Shown here: positions 9,300-19,606 of the stretch, one piece after another
How the letters are laid out: each line of letters starts with the position of its first letter
Position numbering within the stretch: the first letter of the stretch is position 1
NCBI GenBank assembly: GCA_030704615.1
Contig: CM060732.1
Location: 62,851,053 to 62,911,052 of the forward strand
Source: Takakia lepidozioides
Taxonomy: Eukaryota > Streptophyta > Takakiopsida > Takakiales > Takakiaceae
Reading direction: 5' to 3'
Length of the DNA: 60,000 nucleotides
Notes under the pieces: model-generated
What the model was told of the DNA's origin: nothing
Databases searched by the model: none
The model's input: the letters and a program-made list of their open reading frames with translations, nothing else
Translations under genes and position numbers: made by a program

Positions 9300-11996
9300 T
9301 CACCAGTAATCCCCACAAGAACAAGTCCCATCTTGGAAGTGGTGAAAGCGGTTGGCATCCCGTACAACAAGTATTCGCCCAACAATCTTCGAGATGAATT
9401 TGATGGCAGTGTGGCAGTCACCACAAACCCGAACGTTCTTGATGACCTGGATAGGTGTCCCCGGGGGCATGCTGATGAGCCCAAAAGCAATGGCCAGCTT
9501 CTCACTGTGGTGGCAAAGAGAAGACTCTTTTTGCTCCTCTTCAAAATCATGCAATACAAAGCGGGTGTCAGGCACATACCCTGCCTCCTTCATTTGCCAG
9601 GACAATCGCTTCAGCTCAGCAAGTATTTGCTCAATTTGTGGATGTGATTTGTCTTCTACAATGAATGCATGCACCTGGTCATTAACCTCAATGCAGCTGC
9701 GCCCTGCCACCTTTCTGACACCTCTATCCTCCATCAGCTTTCTTATCTTTGCTTTATCCTCCCACCTGCCAACCGCAGCGTAGATGTTGGAGAGCAGCAC
9801 ATAAGCTCCAGCATGATGCGGATCCCTTCTCAGAATGCAAATTGCAGCACGTTCTGCTACCTCCACATTGCCATGAATTCTGCAGGCACCAAGCAAAGCT
9901 GTCCACCCAAAAGCACCTGGTTCAATTGGCATTTTGCTGATGAAGTCCTCTGCCTCCTCCAGTCGACCTGCACGGCCAAGAAGATCCACCATGCACCCAA
10001 ATTGCTCCACTGTAGGGACGAGGCCATGATCTCGACTCATGGAGTCAAAGTAGTGACAGCCTTCATCCACTAGGCCCACATGGCTGCATGCAGAGATGAC
10101 AGAAGTAAAGGTGATAGCATCAGGCTTTAAGCCTTCCTGTTGCATTTGTCCAAATAATTGGTGGGCCTCCCTCCCACACCCATGGTGGGCATATCCTGCA
10201 ATCATGGTATTCCATGAGACCACATCTCGTTTGGCTATTCTATTAAATACTTCTCGTGCATCCTTAAGACTACCGCAGTTAGCATACATGTCGACAAGAG
10301 TATTCTCCAAATTAACATATGACCCGATTCCAGCTTTGATAATGTCAGCATGGATGCGCTTGCCCTTTTCCAGGGCTCCGACACTGGCACATCCACCGAG
10401 AACGCAAATGAATGTGACCCTGTCAGGTGTTACCTTTTCCTGTTGCATTTGCTCGTACATTTTGACACCCTCTTCACCAAGCTGATGCTGAACATATGCA
10501 GCAATCATTGCAGTCCATGTGACCACATCTCGTGCCCCCATCTTGTCAAACACTAGATACGCATCCCTTACACTCCCACACTTGGCATACATGTCAATGA
10601 GTGCATTCTCCAAGTTAACATACGAAGGAATTCCAGCATTGATCATGTCAGCATGGACCTGCTTGCCCTTTTCCAGGGCCCCTAGACTTGCACAGGCATT
10701 AAGAACGCAAATCAAGGTAACCTTGTCAGGCATCATCCCTTCCCAGTGCATTTGCTCATACATGATCAGAGACGCATCACTGTTACCATGCTGAGCATAT
10801 CCAGAGATCATTGCATTCCATGAGACAACATCATGTTTGTCCATTTTGTCGAAGACTTCACGTGCATCCTTTAAGCTCCCACATTTGGCATACATGTCAA
10901 TGAGGGTATTTTCCAAATTAATATATGACCCAATTCCAGCTTTGATGAGGTCAGCATTGACCCTCTTGCCCTTATCCAGGGCTCCAAGATTGGCACACGC
11001 ATTAAGAGCACAAATGAAAGTGACCTTGTCAGGCATCACCCCCTCCTGTTTCATATGCTCATACATTTTGAGAGCCTCTTCACCATGCCCATGATGCGCA
11101 TATCCTGCAATCATTGCATTCCATGAGACAACATTTCGTGTAGCCATTTTATTGAAGAGTTGTTGAGCATCCTGCACGCTCCCACATTTGGCATACATGT
11201 CAACAAGGGTTGTGTCTAAAACAATGTGTGATGCAATTCCAGCTTTCATGATGTCAGCATGGATCTTCTTGCCCATTTCGAGGTCTGCTAGACTGGCACA
11301 TGCATTGAGAACGCAAAGAAACGAGACCCGGTTGGGCACCATTCCTTCCTGTTGCATTTGCTTGTAGATTTTTAAGGCCTCCTTTGCATGCCCATGCTTG
11401 GCATATCCTGCCATCATCGCATTCCATGAGATCACATCTCGCTCAGCCATCCTGTCAAACACTTGACGCCCATCCTTTACGCTCCCACATTTGACATACA
11501 TGTTGATGAGGGTGTTGAGTACAAAGACGTTTGGCTTGAATGCAGTTCTGACAATGTGGGAATGCACCTTCTTGCCCTCTGCCAGGGCTTTCATTTTGAT
11601 GCATCCCTGCAAGAGAAACACATAAGTATTGGAGTCTGCTTCTAGTCCCTGTTGGTCCAGAACGTGCAGAGCTTCTTTCAATCTTCCCTCCTCACACAGA
11701 GTGCTCACATCACCATGATAGCCAGACATACAACTGGTGATTCCCTCTCTTATGCCTCTTTTAAAAGTAGTGAAGGTGCTGCCAGTCCGGTGTCGCCCAA
11801 ACATTTCTCCTTGATACGATCCTGCCATCCCATGTGACTCACAATTCCTAGTTAGGAATTTGATCCAGATCGTCTCCAGGCTTCTGGATACTTCCATGAA
11901 AGATGTCCTCATGATGACAGACTTTCCACTGGGATTTATAAGGGCTACAACACTAATGCAGTCATCTACTTTCAAATTGCACGCTGACAATCCCAC
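9300..11996 (-). CDS. PLS-DYW pentatricopeptide repeat protein, PPR gene 1
   Basis: An intact 898-residue protein with no introns in the coding region. After an N-terminal leader of about 95 residues come about five tandem P-L-S triplets of about 101 residues each. Each triplet has a VVSWNAMIAGYA-type P motif, a VTFICVLNACASLGALEKGK-type L motif and an NTLIDMYAKCGS-type S motif. E/E+ motifs follow, then a complete DYW deaminase domain in the last about 135 residues. The domain keeps its zinc and catalytic signature (HSEKLA, CGDCH, HHFQDGTCSCGDYW). DYW proteins are cytidine deaminases that recognise one RNA strand with the PPR tract and edit C to U in mitochondria or plastids. Most P and S motifs appear to carry Asn at position 5 and Asp at the last position, a pair usually linked to U. 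The PG box reads VAGRSCIEV, not the usual EPG form. The leader is not an obvious transit peptide, so a later start is possible. Confidence 0.93.
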   Translation of the reverse strand: MGLSACNLKVDDCISVVALINPSGKSVIMRTSFMEVSRSLETIWIKFLTRNCESHGMAGSYQGEMFGRHRTGSTFTTFKRGIREGITSCMSGYHGDVSTLCEEGRLKEALHVLDQQGLEADSNTYVFLLQGCIKMKALAEGKKVHSHIVRTAFKPNVFVLNTLINMYVKCGSVKDGRQVFDRMAERDVISWNAMMAGYAKHGHAKEALKIYKQMQQEGMVPNRVSFLCVLNACASLADLEMGKKIHADIMKAGIASHIVLDTTLVDMYAKCGSVQDAQQLFNKMATRNVVSWNAMIAGYAHHGHGEEALKMYEHMKQEGVMPDKVTFICALNACANLGALDKGKRVNADLIKAGIGSYINLENTLIDMYAKCGSLKDAREVFDKMDKHDVVSWNAMISGYAQHGNSDASLIMYEQMHWEGMMPDKVTLICVLNACASLGALEKGKQVHADMINAGIPSYVNLENALIDMYAKCGSVRDAYLVFDKMGARDVVTWTAMIAAYVQHQLGEEGVKMYEQMQQEKVTPDRVTFICVLGGCASVGALEKGKRIHADIIKAGIGSYVNLENTLVDMYANCGSLKDAREVFNRIAKRDVVSWNTMIAGYAHHGCGREAHQLFGQMQQEGLKPDAITFTSVISACSHVGLVDEGCHYFDSMSRDHGLVPTVEQFGCMVDLLGRAGRLEEAEDFISKMPIEPGAFGWTALLGACRIHGNVEVAERAAICILRRDPHHAGAYVLLSNIYAAVGRWEDKAKIRKLMEDRGVRKVAGRSCIEVNDQVHAFIVEDKSHPQIEQILAELKRLSWQMKEAGYVPDTRFVLHDFEEEQKESSLCHHSEKLAIAFGLISMPPGTPIQVIKNVRVCGDCHTAIKFISKIVGRILVVRDANRFHHFQDGTCSCGDYW

Positions 11997-12114
11997 CCAC
12001 TCGAAGCCGAAAATCTTGAATCAGCATCCACAAAATTGTCTTACTTGACTGGATATCAATGCTGCATATGGAGATTAAAAATGATCACCAGATTGCGCAT
12101 GCCTCGTACCGTTG

Positions 12115-12160
12115 GACTTTTAACCAAGGAGGGTTCAGCCACTCCACCATCCATGGGGCC
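12115..12160 (-). other. segment conserved upstream of PPR genes 1, 2 and 3
   Basis: Read on the minus strand it encodes EWLNPPWLKV. The regions upstream of PPR gene 2 (22973-23015, RWLDPPWVKA) and PPR locus 3 (41985-42030, LNLPWVKEKL) hold the related segment. It lies 120 bp upstream of the PPR start here. It may be part of an upstream exon, a uORF or an older gene carried with the PPR genes when they duplicated. Confidence 0.5.
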
Positions 12161-14222
12161 TTCTTTGTATTGTGAAATTTTCCATGAAAACGGCCAGTGT
12201 CGAGCTGAGGACCCTGCCAGATCAATTCTAGATTTGTTCTTTTGTTCTTCACACCAAATACCCAAGAACACTAGATATGTGCCAGGTTCCATTTGTATCT
12301 TGTGGGCAATGGCGTTAACTTCCCTTAACACTTCTGCATCTTACACTAAGCTCTTTCTCTGCCTCAATCCCACAATGAGAAAAAGCTGCCAAAGATTACT
12401 GATGGTGCAGAGATACTGAAAGAGCTGGTGGTGGATGACAAGCCCACCCTTCAGGCCTGATAGCCTAGCCTTATGTCCCACCACTGCAAAGGATCTAAAA
12501 TGAACTACATAAATTCCTGCCATAGCCGCTCTATGCTCGGCCTGCATGCAAGTCCCAGCAGAACACAGGACTTAGTGGCCGACGCTACTGTTGCTTTTTG
12601 CAAATTCAATTCCTCTCACTTCCTCTGCTGTTGGTGGCATGGGCATATCAAATTGTCATCCCCAGCTGTTGTCTCTGTCAGCTTCAACCACATAAATGAT
12701 GCTATAAATTTAACTTCCGTCCTTCCAAAGGCGCAACCATTCTTTCTGCTTAAGGCATGCAGCCTCGTGGAGTATTTCCCGTGTCAGGTGGAACGGTTCA
12801 TGGAGCGTCTTCCAGTTCCTTTGACCTCATTTAAACAGAGGGTCATGCTGCAACGGGCGTCGGTAACCCAGTTCAGGTCTTGTTTAGTCCCAAACAATTC
12901 TCACGGAGCCCTTCCCAGCCTTTCTGCAGCACTGTTAACCCTGCCCTGCGACAAGCTCTCTTGCTCAGTGAGTCTTGTAAGAGAATACCTGCTATCTGAT
13001 ATTCCCGCGGGAATGCTCGGGGGATTGACGTTGAGCAACGTCCTAATTTTTCTCCAATACCAATTGAGTAGTCTCAGGGTCTCTGGCTACAAGGCTACAT
13101 CAAACATCGTCTTAATGAGTACATCTCTCTCTCCCTCTCTCACACACATGAAAAGCTACATACATTGCGAGGCGCCAACAAAACTGGGTGAAGAGGTGTG
13201 GTGAGTTGACTACATGGATGGCAGAACCTGATTTCCGGCAGTTGTTATGAAATATTCGGATGATAGATGGTGCTTGTGTCAGACAAGCTGCATTAAATGA
13301 AACCGAAACATACTGAGAGCTCATATGTCGCAGAAGATTCTGAGATAAGAGTGGGACAAGGGTCTCCATCATCTTCACATTCCTCTCCACCCCTGGTTCG
13401 ACCGTATTTTGACGTTCTTCGGGTGTTTATGAAGGAATAGGTCAAATCCTGTTTAGAGCCTGCATGACACCCGCACATTGCACAGCTGATGATGGAGTGC
13501 TTATTTCTGCCACGCAGGGACAGGCTCTCATAGCTCTCTCTCTGCAGTTGCAATCTCCTTTGCTCCCGAGAGAGAAAAACAAAACCCATTTCTTGTTGTC
13601 CCGTGCAGGACATGCTGGCCAACATGGGTCGTCTCTAGAATGGAAATTTCTGTCTTGGCAGGAAGGAAGCCTCAGGTGGCAAGGGGTTAGTAGAACACCG
13701 TGCTTGTACATGTGCTCCTGTCATCCAACTGTTCAATTTCTAGTTCTCCGCCCTTCACAGAACAAAGAGCAGGCCACGCTGAATAGCCCGGCAACAGTAA
13801 AGTACTGTGGTAAGTAGGGGAAAAGGCGTCCCCGGTGGGCCTGCACTTCAAATTTCCGAGGCCCAACCAAAAACCTTCCAAAAACCTATGTGGAACCACT
13901 AGGTGTCCTTGCAGAGGATAGAGGGCTCCCCATAACACCTTGTTGGTGTTGGAGCATGGGCTCCACCAAGTGGCAGCGGTGTCCTCCACACCAAGCAGGC
14001 CATCAGAGCTTCAATAGCGGGACACATTTAGAGGCCACTGCTGGAGTTGCTGTAACTCAGGAGAGGATACTCACATGGAATTGTATGTGAGGCTACTACA
14101 CACCCTTATGTAACTAATGTAAACTCATTCTGAGCAAGGAAACATATTTCATTGTAGGAGCCATATTACTCATCACCTCATTTCAGCTTACCCACTCATA
14201 TTACTCAAGTCCACTCATGTGT
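12161..14222. other. no gene supported
   Basis: Several short frames overlap on both strands (the largest is 243 codons at 12473-13204). Their composition is not protein-like and I see no motif. The stretch at 12500-12560 resembles 23370-23430 upstream of PPR gene 2 (CTATGCTC...GGCCTGCATG), so part of it is probably duplicated PPR 5' flank. A LINE family B scrap lies at 13083-13140. Confidence 0.45.
13083..13140 (+). mobile_element. LINE family B 3'-end scrap
   Basis: GGCTACAAGGCTACATCAAA, then CGTCTTAATGAGTACATC and a TCTCTC tail. It matches the ends at 20318-20385 and 23990-24090 with several changes. No clear target-site duplication is visible. Confidence 0.5.
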
Positions 14223-16125
14223 CCCCTTGAGCTCGACTCCTATGACAGCCCGCACCCTCGCGACTATGTATTCAGAGCCCTCGGCTCCGCACCAACATAC
14301 CTGGTCAGGCAGTGGCCTTGCCCACCTGCCACCCGGGCCCCTCACACATGAGGCTCTTCAATGGGCGCGCCTTGCCGCCCACTCCTCCCCCTCCTCCACC
14401 ACTATCCTCATTCTCACATAGCAAAGGTCACCTGCAACACCCCTTTCTATAACTCCCCAGGGGGATAACACCATTAGCTGCCATTGAACCCAACCAACTT
14501 CGCAATACACGCAATCTACCTTTTCCCAAATACCTCCGCCACAAGGAACCCACTCTAACCCTACTTCTGCTTGTCCAAAATAACCCCCATACCCCCATAC
14601 CTCTAGACTTTCCCACTCGCCTCAAACATCTTCTATCCAAAACCCATGGCATGGTACTCACCACTTATTCACCCCTGCCAGCACACAGCCCTCTCCCCAG
14701 ACCACCCCCTAGGCCAAAATCTAACAAAGTATGGGACAAGACACCACCCCGCCCCATTATCCTCCATAATATAACCTCCCACGATGCCCCTCCGGTTTAC
14801 CTGGGGCCTACCTCCCCCAAATACTCCCCACTCCACTCACACTACACAAATGGCTCCCAATCTGGCTCCCATGCCGGATATGGCGTCTACCATGCCGCCA
14901 CTAACCAGCGTTAATGGGGAGGCCCTGGACTAGGAGGATGTCCAGGCATAGTCTCGCGGAACATATGCATGACGTGTGAGGTTGGCATCCACAAGAAAGT
15001 AGCCATGTAGGTACTGTATGGTCCGGAGGCCGGCCTTGGTAAGGTGCCAGCATTGATAAGTGTAAACAATCTAGTTTTATTGCGTCGTAATAAGAGTTTA
15101 TGGATATGCCATACGGCATGGTTATGTCTAGCAATACGAAGTCCGTGAATGATGGGGTGGGGACATTCGCTAAGAAGATGGGGCCAGGTATCGCGTGTTG
15201 CGTGGATGTGGGAGCAGAGTGGGTTGTGCGGGGATGAGAATAGGGTAGGCCAGAAGGTGTGTTTGCATTGATGGCCCATGTACTGGGCGTATCTGAATTT
15301 AAGTGTTTGTCATTTGTGCGTCAGATGCAGTTTTAGTATTCCAGAAGTGGTTTGACAATTTATGGTGAAAGACCCTGGAGAGGGTCAATTTGTGAATACG
15401 TAGTTTGGTGTGGCTAAGAGAGGCCGAGGCTTGTTTGTTGTTGGCTTCTTTAGTCAGGGTGGTAAGGAGGTTACGAATTGTACAGGGTTCTAGGGGGTCA
15501 AATATCGGGTGAATCAGCCAAAAAAGGTGGGCATGAGCAATGTGGATGGGGTCGGCCGACGGTTCTACTATGGGTTTGGAGGCCCCCAGCTGGGCAATGA
15601 GGTCTGCCTCCTCGTTGCCATTAATACCAGTATGTGAACGAACTTTGACAAAATGAATGGGTTTATCGATGGAGATGGCGAGGTTGATAATAACACAGCG
15701 GGATGGTGGTGGTGGGATGAAAGGCAGGCAACGTGGTTACAAAGTTTGAAAGAGTGAGTTGAGGCTATCCGTGAAGATGCAGTATGGTGGCGGGAACGAG
15801 GCTCTGTACCATCCCCAACCATCACCATACATTTCATAGAATTTACATTCTGCCATGACCGCTTCCCCAACTCCTCCATCCTCGAAAAACGCCAAAAATA
15901 TGCACCACTCATCCTTGCTATCCAACGGCGGGGATGGGCCACAGGCCCTACTGTCATCACTGCTGGCACCAGAGGGGGCATCCATAATGATAGCATCTCT
16001 GCCCTTCAAAATAATTTTTAAATCCCTATCATTTCCATCCACAAATGCTTCAAAGCCATACACCTCACCGCACTTCGATCTTTCACTGCTATCATCACCA
16101 ACAAACACTAGCTCGAATCCAGCCC
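14223..16125 (+). mobile_element. LINE with RNase H domain and an internal inversion
   Basis: The plus strand at about 14223-14907 runs up to the first half of an RNase H domain (HYTNGSQSGSHAGYGVYHA). From about 14911 to 15800 the sequence continues only on the minus strand. There, reading from 15800 downward, are the second half of RNase H (CIFTDSLNSLFQTL, then HFVKVRSHTGINGNEEAD) and the zinc-knuckle/C-terminal region (RDTWPHLLSECPHPII, 15130-15200). From about 15800 the plus strand resumes with IHFIEFTFCHDR and TAGTRGGIHN, the same order as in the copy at 1-1036. So about 890 bp is inverted within one element. Stops and frameshifts make it dead. Confidence 0.75.
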
Positions 16126-16307
16126 TCCTCCCCCCCCATAGGTGCCCGGGGTGCATCTGGGTACCCGTCGGTATCCATGGGGTACCCCATGGGCCCCACG
16201 GATACCACCTGGTACCCCTTGCGCCACGGGTACTACTCAATTTTGGGAGGGCCGCAGTATATGTTTTTTTGCCTTCAATGTCTAAAAGTGTACCTCTTTT
16301 GTTTTGT

Positions 16308-18090
16308 AGGTATATCAAGAACGTGCTCATTTCGGGAAAAAACCTCAGTAAGTACCCTGCCTTCATCGACTTGTTGTCTGACCCCTCTAACAGTCAGACC
16401 ATGTACACGACAACCATCCTCAGACACTACGGGAGATATCACCTGAAAGACTGCTGCTGGGATCTAGACATTCTGAAATCAGATTGCCCCTAGTATGAGG
16501 GCAGACACCCTATTCTGTATGAGTTGCAGACACGGAGTCTTTGGCCCCTCTTACTGACAAGGAATTGCATGAGAGGAATCTGCGAAACCTCGCTGAGAAG
16601 GAACCCGCAGCCAACAAGAATCCTGCGAGAGGGAAATGAAAGGGAAAGGGTACAAAGGACAAAGGGAAGGAGAAGGCCACCCAATGAGAGACTGCGGGGG
16701 GTGAGGTAGCGCAGACCCCAATTGCAAACTAGGAACGAAAACGTAAGGGGAAGTTTGAGCCATACGATGCAGTGGAGCACCCATCTAGAATCCAGCGAGA
16801 ATGTAAATGCGAGATTGTCAATGATTCATTCCTTGCCATGATGGAAAGTAGAAAATCTGGTTACACTGGAGAACCCTCTCGAACTTGGGGAAAGCTGTGT
16901 GCATTCCTTGACTCGGTAAGCCAATTCCCACTGTTTGTCTCCTTTACTGTTTTCCTTTTTGGATAGTTATTTAATTTTTGCCGTCTGTCTGTTTTCAGGT
17001 TTCGAAATGACAGTATTGGGTCAATGGTGCTCTGAAACCATGTTGTGCCGACATGGTGATTGTGGACATTCCAGATGGGCTGCCAGTACCGGATATTCTA
17101 CCCACAGGCACTTGCCCAACATGGAATGCATTTGATGAGAAGTACTGGCGGTGGGTCTTTTCATTTTGCAAATTTTTTTTATCGGATGCAGGGGTTCTTG
17201 TAATGATCCAGTCGGTCAATACGAAATGTCGCCGGGAGCTTGCAAACTACCTCAAGGCCTCGGGGATGAAAATCATCAGAACGTGGAATGGTGTAAACAG
17301 CCTGTACTTGACAAAGGGCGACTGTCTCGGACAAATGGTAATCAACTTTCTCTTACTTGCTTCATTTGAAGCTCCATTTCACCCCTGAAGAAATGAGTGC
17401 GTCAATGCACTCATTTTCGGAGGTTTCAAGCACTGTTCTTTCCAGATGAATTTTTGTGGATTCACTAATATCTGCTTCATGTTGTCTTGTGTGTAGACCC
17501 GCCTTTTTGAGGCCGTCTGCCTCGTCAGAGTGCATCCTGCTTCAACTCCCACAGCAGTGAAGGAGTTCAGGCTTCATGGGGGAGGTTGTTTCATCAACGA
17601 TAAGTTCGATCCAGTGGTGGACGACATGCACTACAATTATGTGGATTCCAATGCGTGCTTGCGAAAGTCCAACTCCACACCATGGAGAGGGGCCAAGGAG
17701 AAGAGCCCAACATTTATTCAAACAATTGTGTATAGGGCCCACCCCTGAAAGGGGGCAGTAGCTGCAAGATGAAGTGGCTCTTAGTTACATCGGCCTCGGC
17801 CGGAGTCTTCTCTCTCTCTCAAACAATTGTGGAGACTTGTTCCCATCCGGGGGCGCGTATCGTGGACCTCACTCTTGGCACAGGTTTCACCCCGAACCTG
17901 CTGCGGTGTTTTCTTCTTGGTGCAAAATTTGTTTATATGTGTCCTAAGTGTCTGAAGACGTTAATATTGTCGTTGAGAGCTGTGGATCCCCGTAGAGACG
18001 GTGGTGGTGGAGTATTTGTGGACATTGGAGCTATTGGTGGAACTCAACGATGTCTTCGAAGGTGTGGAGGCCATGCCGGACCTCGACTGC
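16308..18090 (+). pseudogene. methyltransferase-like gene family, copy B (split by an insertion)
   Basis: This is a multi-exon gene-like structure. The upstream part has YIKNVLISGKNLSKYPAFID. A charged linker follows (ESLAPLTDKELHERN; KGKGTKDKGKEK at 16640-16675). Exons then end at 16915, span 16999-17337 and restart at 17497, bounded by good GT/AG sites with matching phase. Exon 2 encodes CADMVIVDIPDGLPVPD, an aromatic-rich segment (FDEKYWRWVFSFCKFFLSDA) and GVLVMIQSV. Exon 3 encodes WRGAKEKSPTFIQTIV and, beyond an 88-bp insertion, ETCSHPGARIVDLTLGTG. The order (catalytic-loop motif IV, then motif X and AdoMet-binding motif I) is that of permuted beta-class DNA N4C/N6A methyltransferases. 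Motif IV is DIPD instead of the expected (D/N/S)PPY/F/W, so activity is doubtful. In-frame stops (for example 17008-17010) and the insertion make this copy non-functional. Confidence 0.55.
17731..17818 (+). mobile_element. 88-bp SINE-like insertion, copy 2, with 13-bp target-site duplication
   Basis: The element is flanked by perfect direct repeats TCAAACAATTGTG at 17718-17730 and 17819-17831. Removing the element and one repeat restores an uninterrupted reading frame across the methyltransferase-like exon. That shows both the insertion event and the earlier coding status of the target. It begins TATAGGGCCCACCCC and ends in (TC)n. It is a near-identical sister of 1123-1211. Confidence 0.85.
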
Positions 18091-18149
18091 CGACTGTGCA
18101 ACTAGCTAGCACGAGGACGTTTGCGTGTGCGCGGGCCGTTCTGGATGCA

Positions 18150-18697
18150 TAGCTATTCGATGCTGTCGTTGTCATCCACTCGTCTCTCCACCATGAAGTG
18201 ATCGATAAATAATAGAATATACCTCTTGCAAATATTTGTCAACAAATAGTTCAAGCAAGAGCTCAGAAGAAAGCACCCTCCGTAGCTTTGCCCACCCATC
18301 TCAATAGTAAGACACACCCAAGCCCAAGCCCAACGAGGATGTCAACTGAAATGGTCTCCAAAAGATATTTGGGGGAACTTAGGGCACGACATTGTTATAA
18401 ATATGTTCCCAACGACGGGAACGCCTGCTAGCCGAAAAACATTGTGGACGCTGCCCACTTGCTCAGCCGAGCGAGAAAGAGATCCTGGGAGCTCTCAGAG
18501 TCTCCGACTCTTGTCTCCTTTCCCCCGTGTGTGACAGCTTGCTTCCGACTCCCGGTCTTGTGTTTGGCAGTCTTTCCCGATTTCTTTTCTTTTCTGTTGT
18601 TCTTTTGGAAACTTGTGGCATATGCTTTTGGCTCGCGTTCTTAAGAAGGTAAGTTCCTTCCCGACTACAAACTTCTCCCTGTCGCTGTCTCTAAGGT
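18150..18697. other. no gene recognised; possible 5' region of the downstream ORF
   Basis: Nothing protein-like is seen. A consensus-like donor (AAGGTAAGT, 18647-18655) lies just upstream of the 302-residue ORF. The nearest acceptor would make an intron of only about 47 nt, so I do not call it. Confidence 0.3.
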
Positions 18698-19606
18698 TTG
18701 TGTTTCTCAATGACGTTGGGGGATGCAAACAAGCCCCGCTCCCGAAGGAAAATGAGGTACTGGTTGGAGCAGATGGAAGCAGACAATCCATCCTTTGCGG
18801 AGAAAATTGCTTTGCTGTGTCAAAAGGGTCTGACTATTGAATGCAAGAGAAAATTATCGAATGAAGAAGAAATGGCATACTATGATGAACTTCGACAACA
18901 GCTGAAGGAGAAAATGAGAGACGATGCTCAGCACCACAAGCGTCTCCTTCGATCTTTGAAAACCGAATTTCATTATTTGAAGTGGAGCAGACCGGATTTT
19001 GAATTGTATCTGACAGCAGGAACTTGTAGATGGCGAGCAGCTTTCGACATTCTTGACATGGTGCATTCACGGTTATCAGGGTTTGTGAGAGATTTCTTTC
19101 ATGCGAAGCAATCGGCTATGGTGACGGAGGACCAGAAGAAGGATTATTACAATCTTTTTGTTCAGAAATGCAATGGTCCTTTCAAAGGAGGAGCACCAGG
19201 ACGGTGGACCTACTTTAGATTGGCAGCCTTCATCTCCAGTGATCCAAACAAGTTCGTGCAGGTTGAGCATTCAGAGTGTGCAGATATGGCAGATAGAGAG
19301 CTGCAATATTTGGCTGCGAGGAAAGGCTATGATGTTGATACCATGGGCGACATCAGGATGCAGATTGTGGCAGCTTTTTCTGGCCCTTTCCCTCTCAGGA
19401 ATCTGGATTCTTCCTCCAGCATACTCATGTTGCAAAATCTGGACCTCAGGGCCAAGGTCCTGGAGGATGTGCAAAACATGGCAGACTACAGTGATTTCAG
19501 AGTAGCCTCAGGGCTCATCAAACTTGAATGTTATTTGCAGTTACGATTGTGTCACAGACAAAAATACAAACATAGACATGAGACTGAGCCTCCATCTCCC
19601 AAATGA
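18698..19606 (+). CDS. uncharacterised 302-residue protein
   Basis: A long uninterrupted frame, so probably coding or recently coding; I do not recognise the family. The likely true start is the second Met (18710), giving MTLGDANKPRSRRKMRYWLE. Residues 45-90 are highly charged and probably helical or coiled coil (NEEEMAYYDELRQQLKEKM). A middle part has GRWTYFRLAAFISSD and the C-terminal part is leucine-rich. No signal peptide, membrane segment or zinc site is visible. The last 25 residues (after LIKLE) may be intron read-through, because TTATTTGCAG at 19531-19540 looks like a splice acceptor. It is not obviously part of the neighbouring transposons, but a captured or TE-borne origin cannot be excluded. 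Confidence 0.5.
   Translation: MCFSMTLGDANKPRSRRKMRYWLEQMEADNPSFAEKIALLCQKGLTIECKRKLSNEEEMAYYDELRQQLKEKMRDDAQHHKRLLRSLKTEFHYLKWSRPDFELYLTAGTCRWRAAFDILDMVHSRLSGFVRDFFHAKQSAMVTEDQKKDYYNLFVQKCNGPFKGGAPGRWTYFRLAAFISSDPNKFVQVEHSECADMADRELQYLAARKGYDVDTMGDIRMQIVAAFSGPFPLRNLDSSSSILMLQNLDLRAKVLEDVQNMADYSDFRVASGLIKLECYLQLRLCHRQKYKHRHETEPPSPK

Noticed and set aside
12473-13204. 243-codon plus-strand frame upstream of PPR gene 1
   Set aside because: The composition is not protein-like. It overlaps flank sequence shared with PPR gene 2 and a LINE scrap, and no motif is present.
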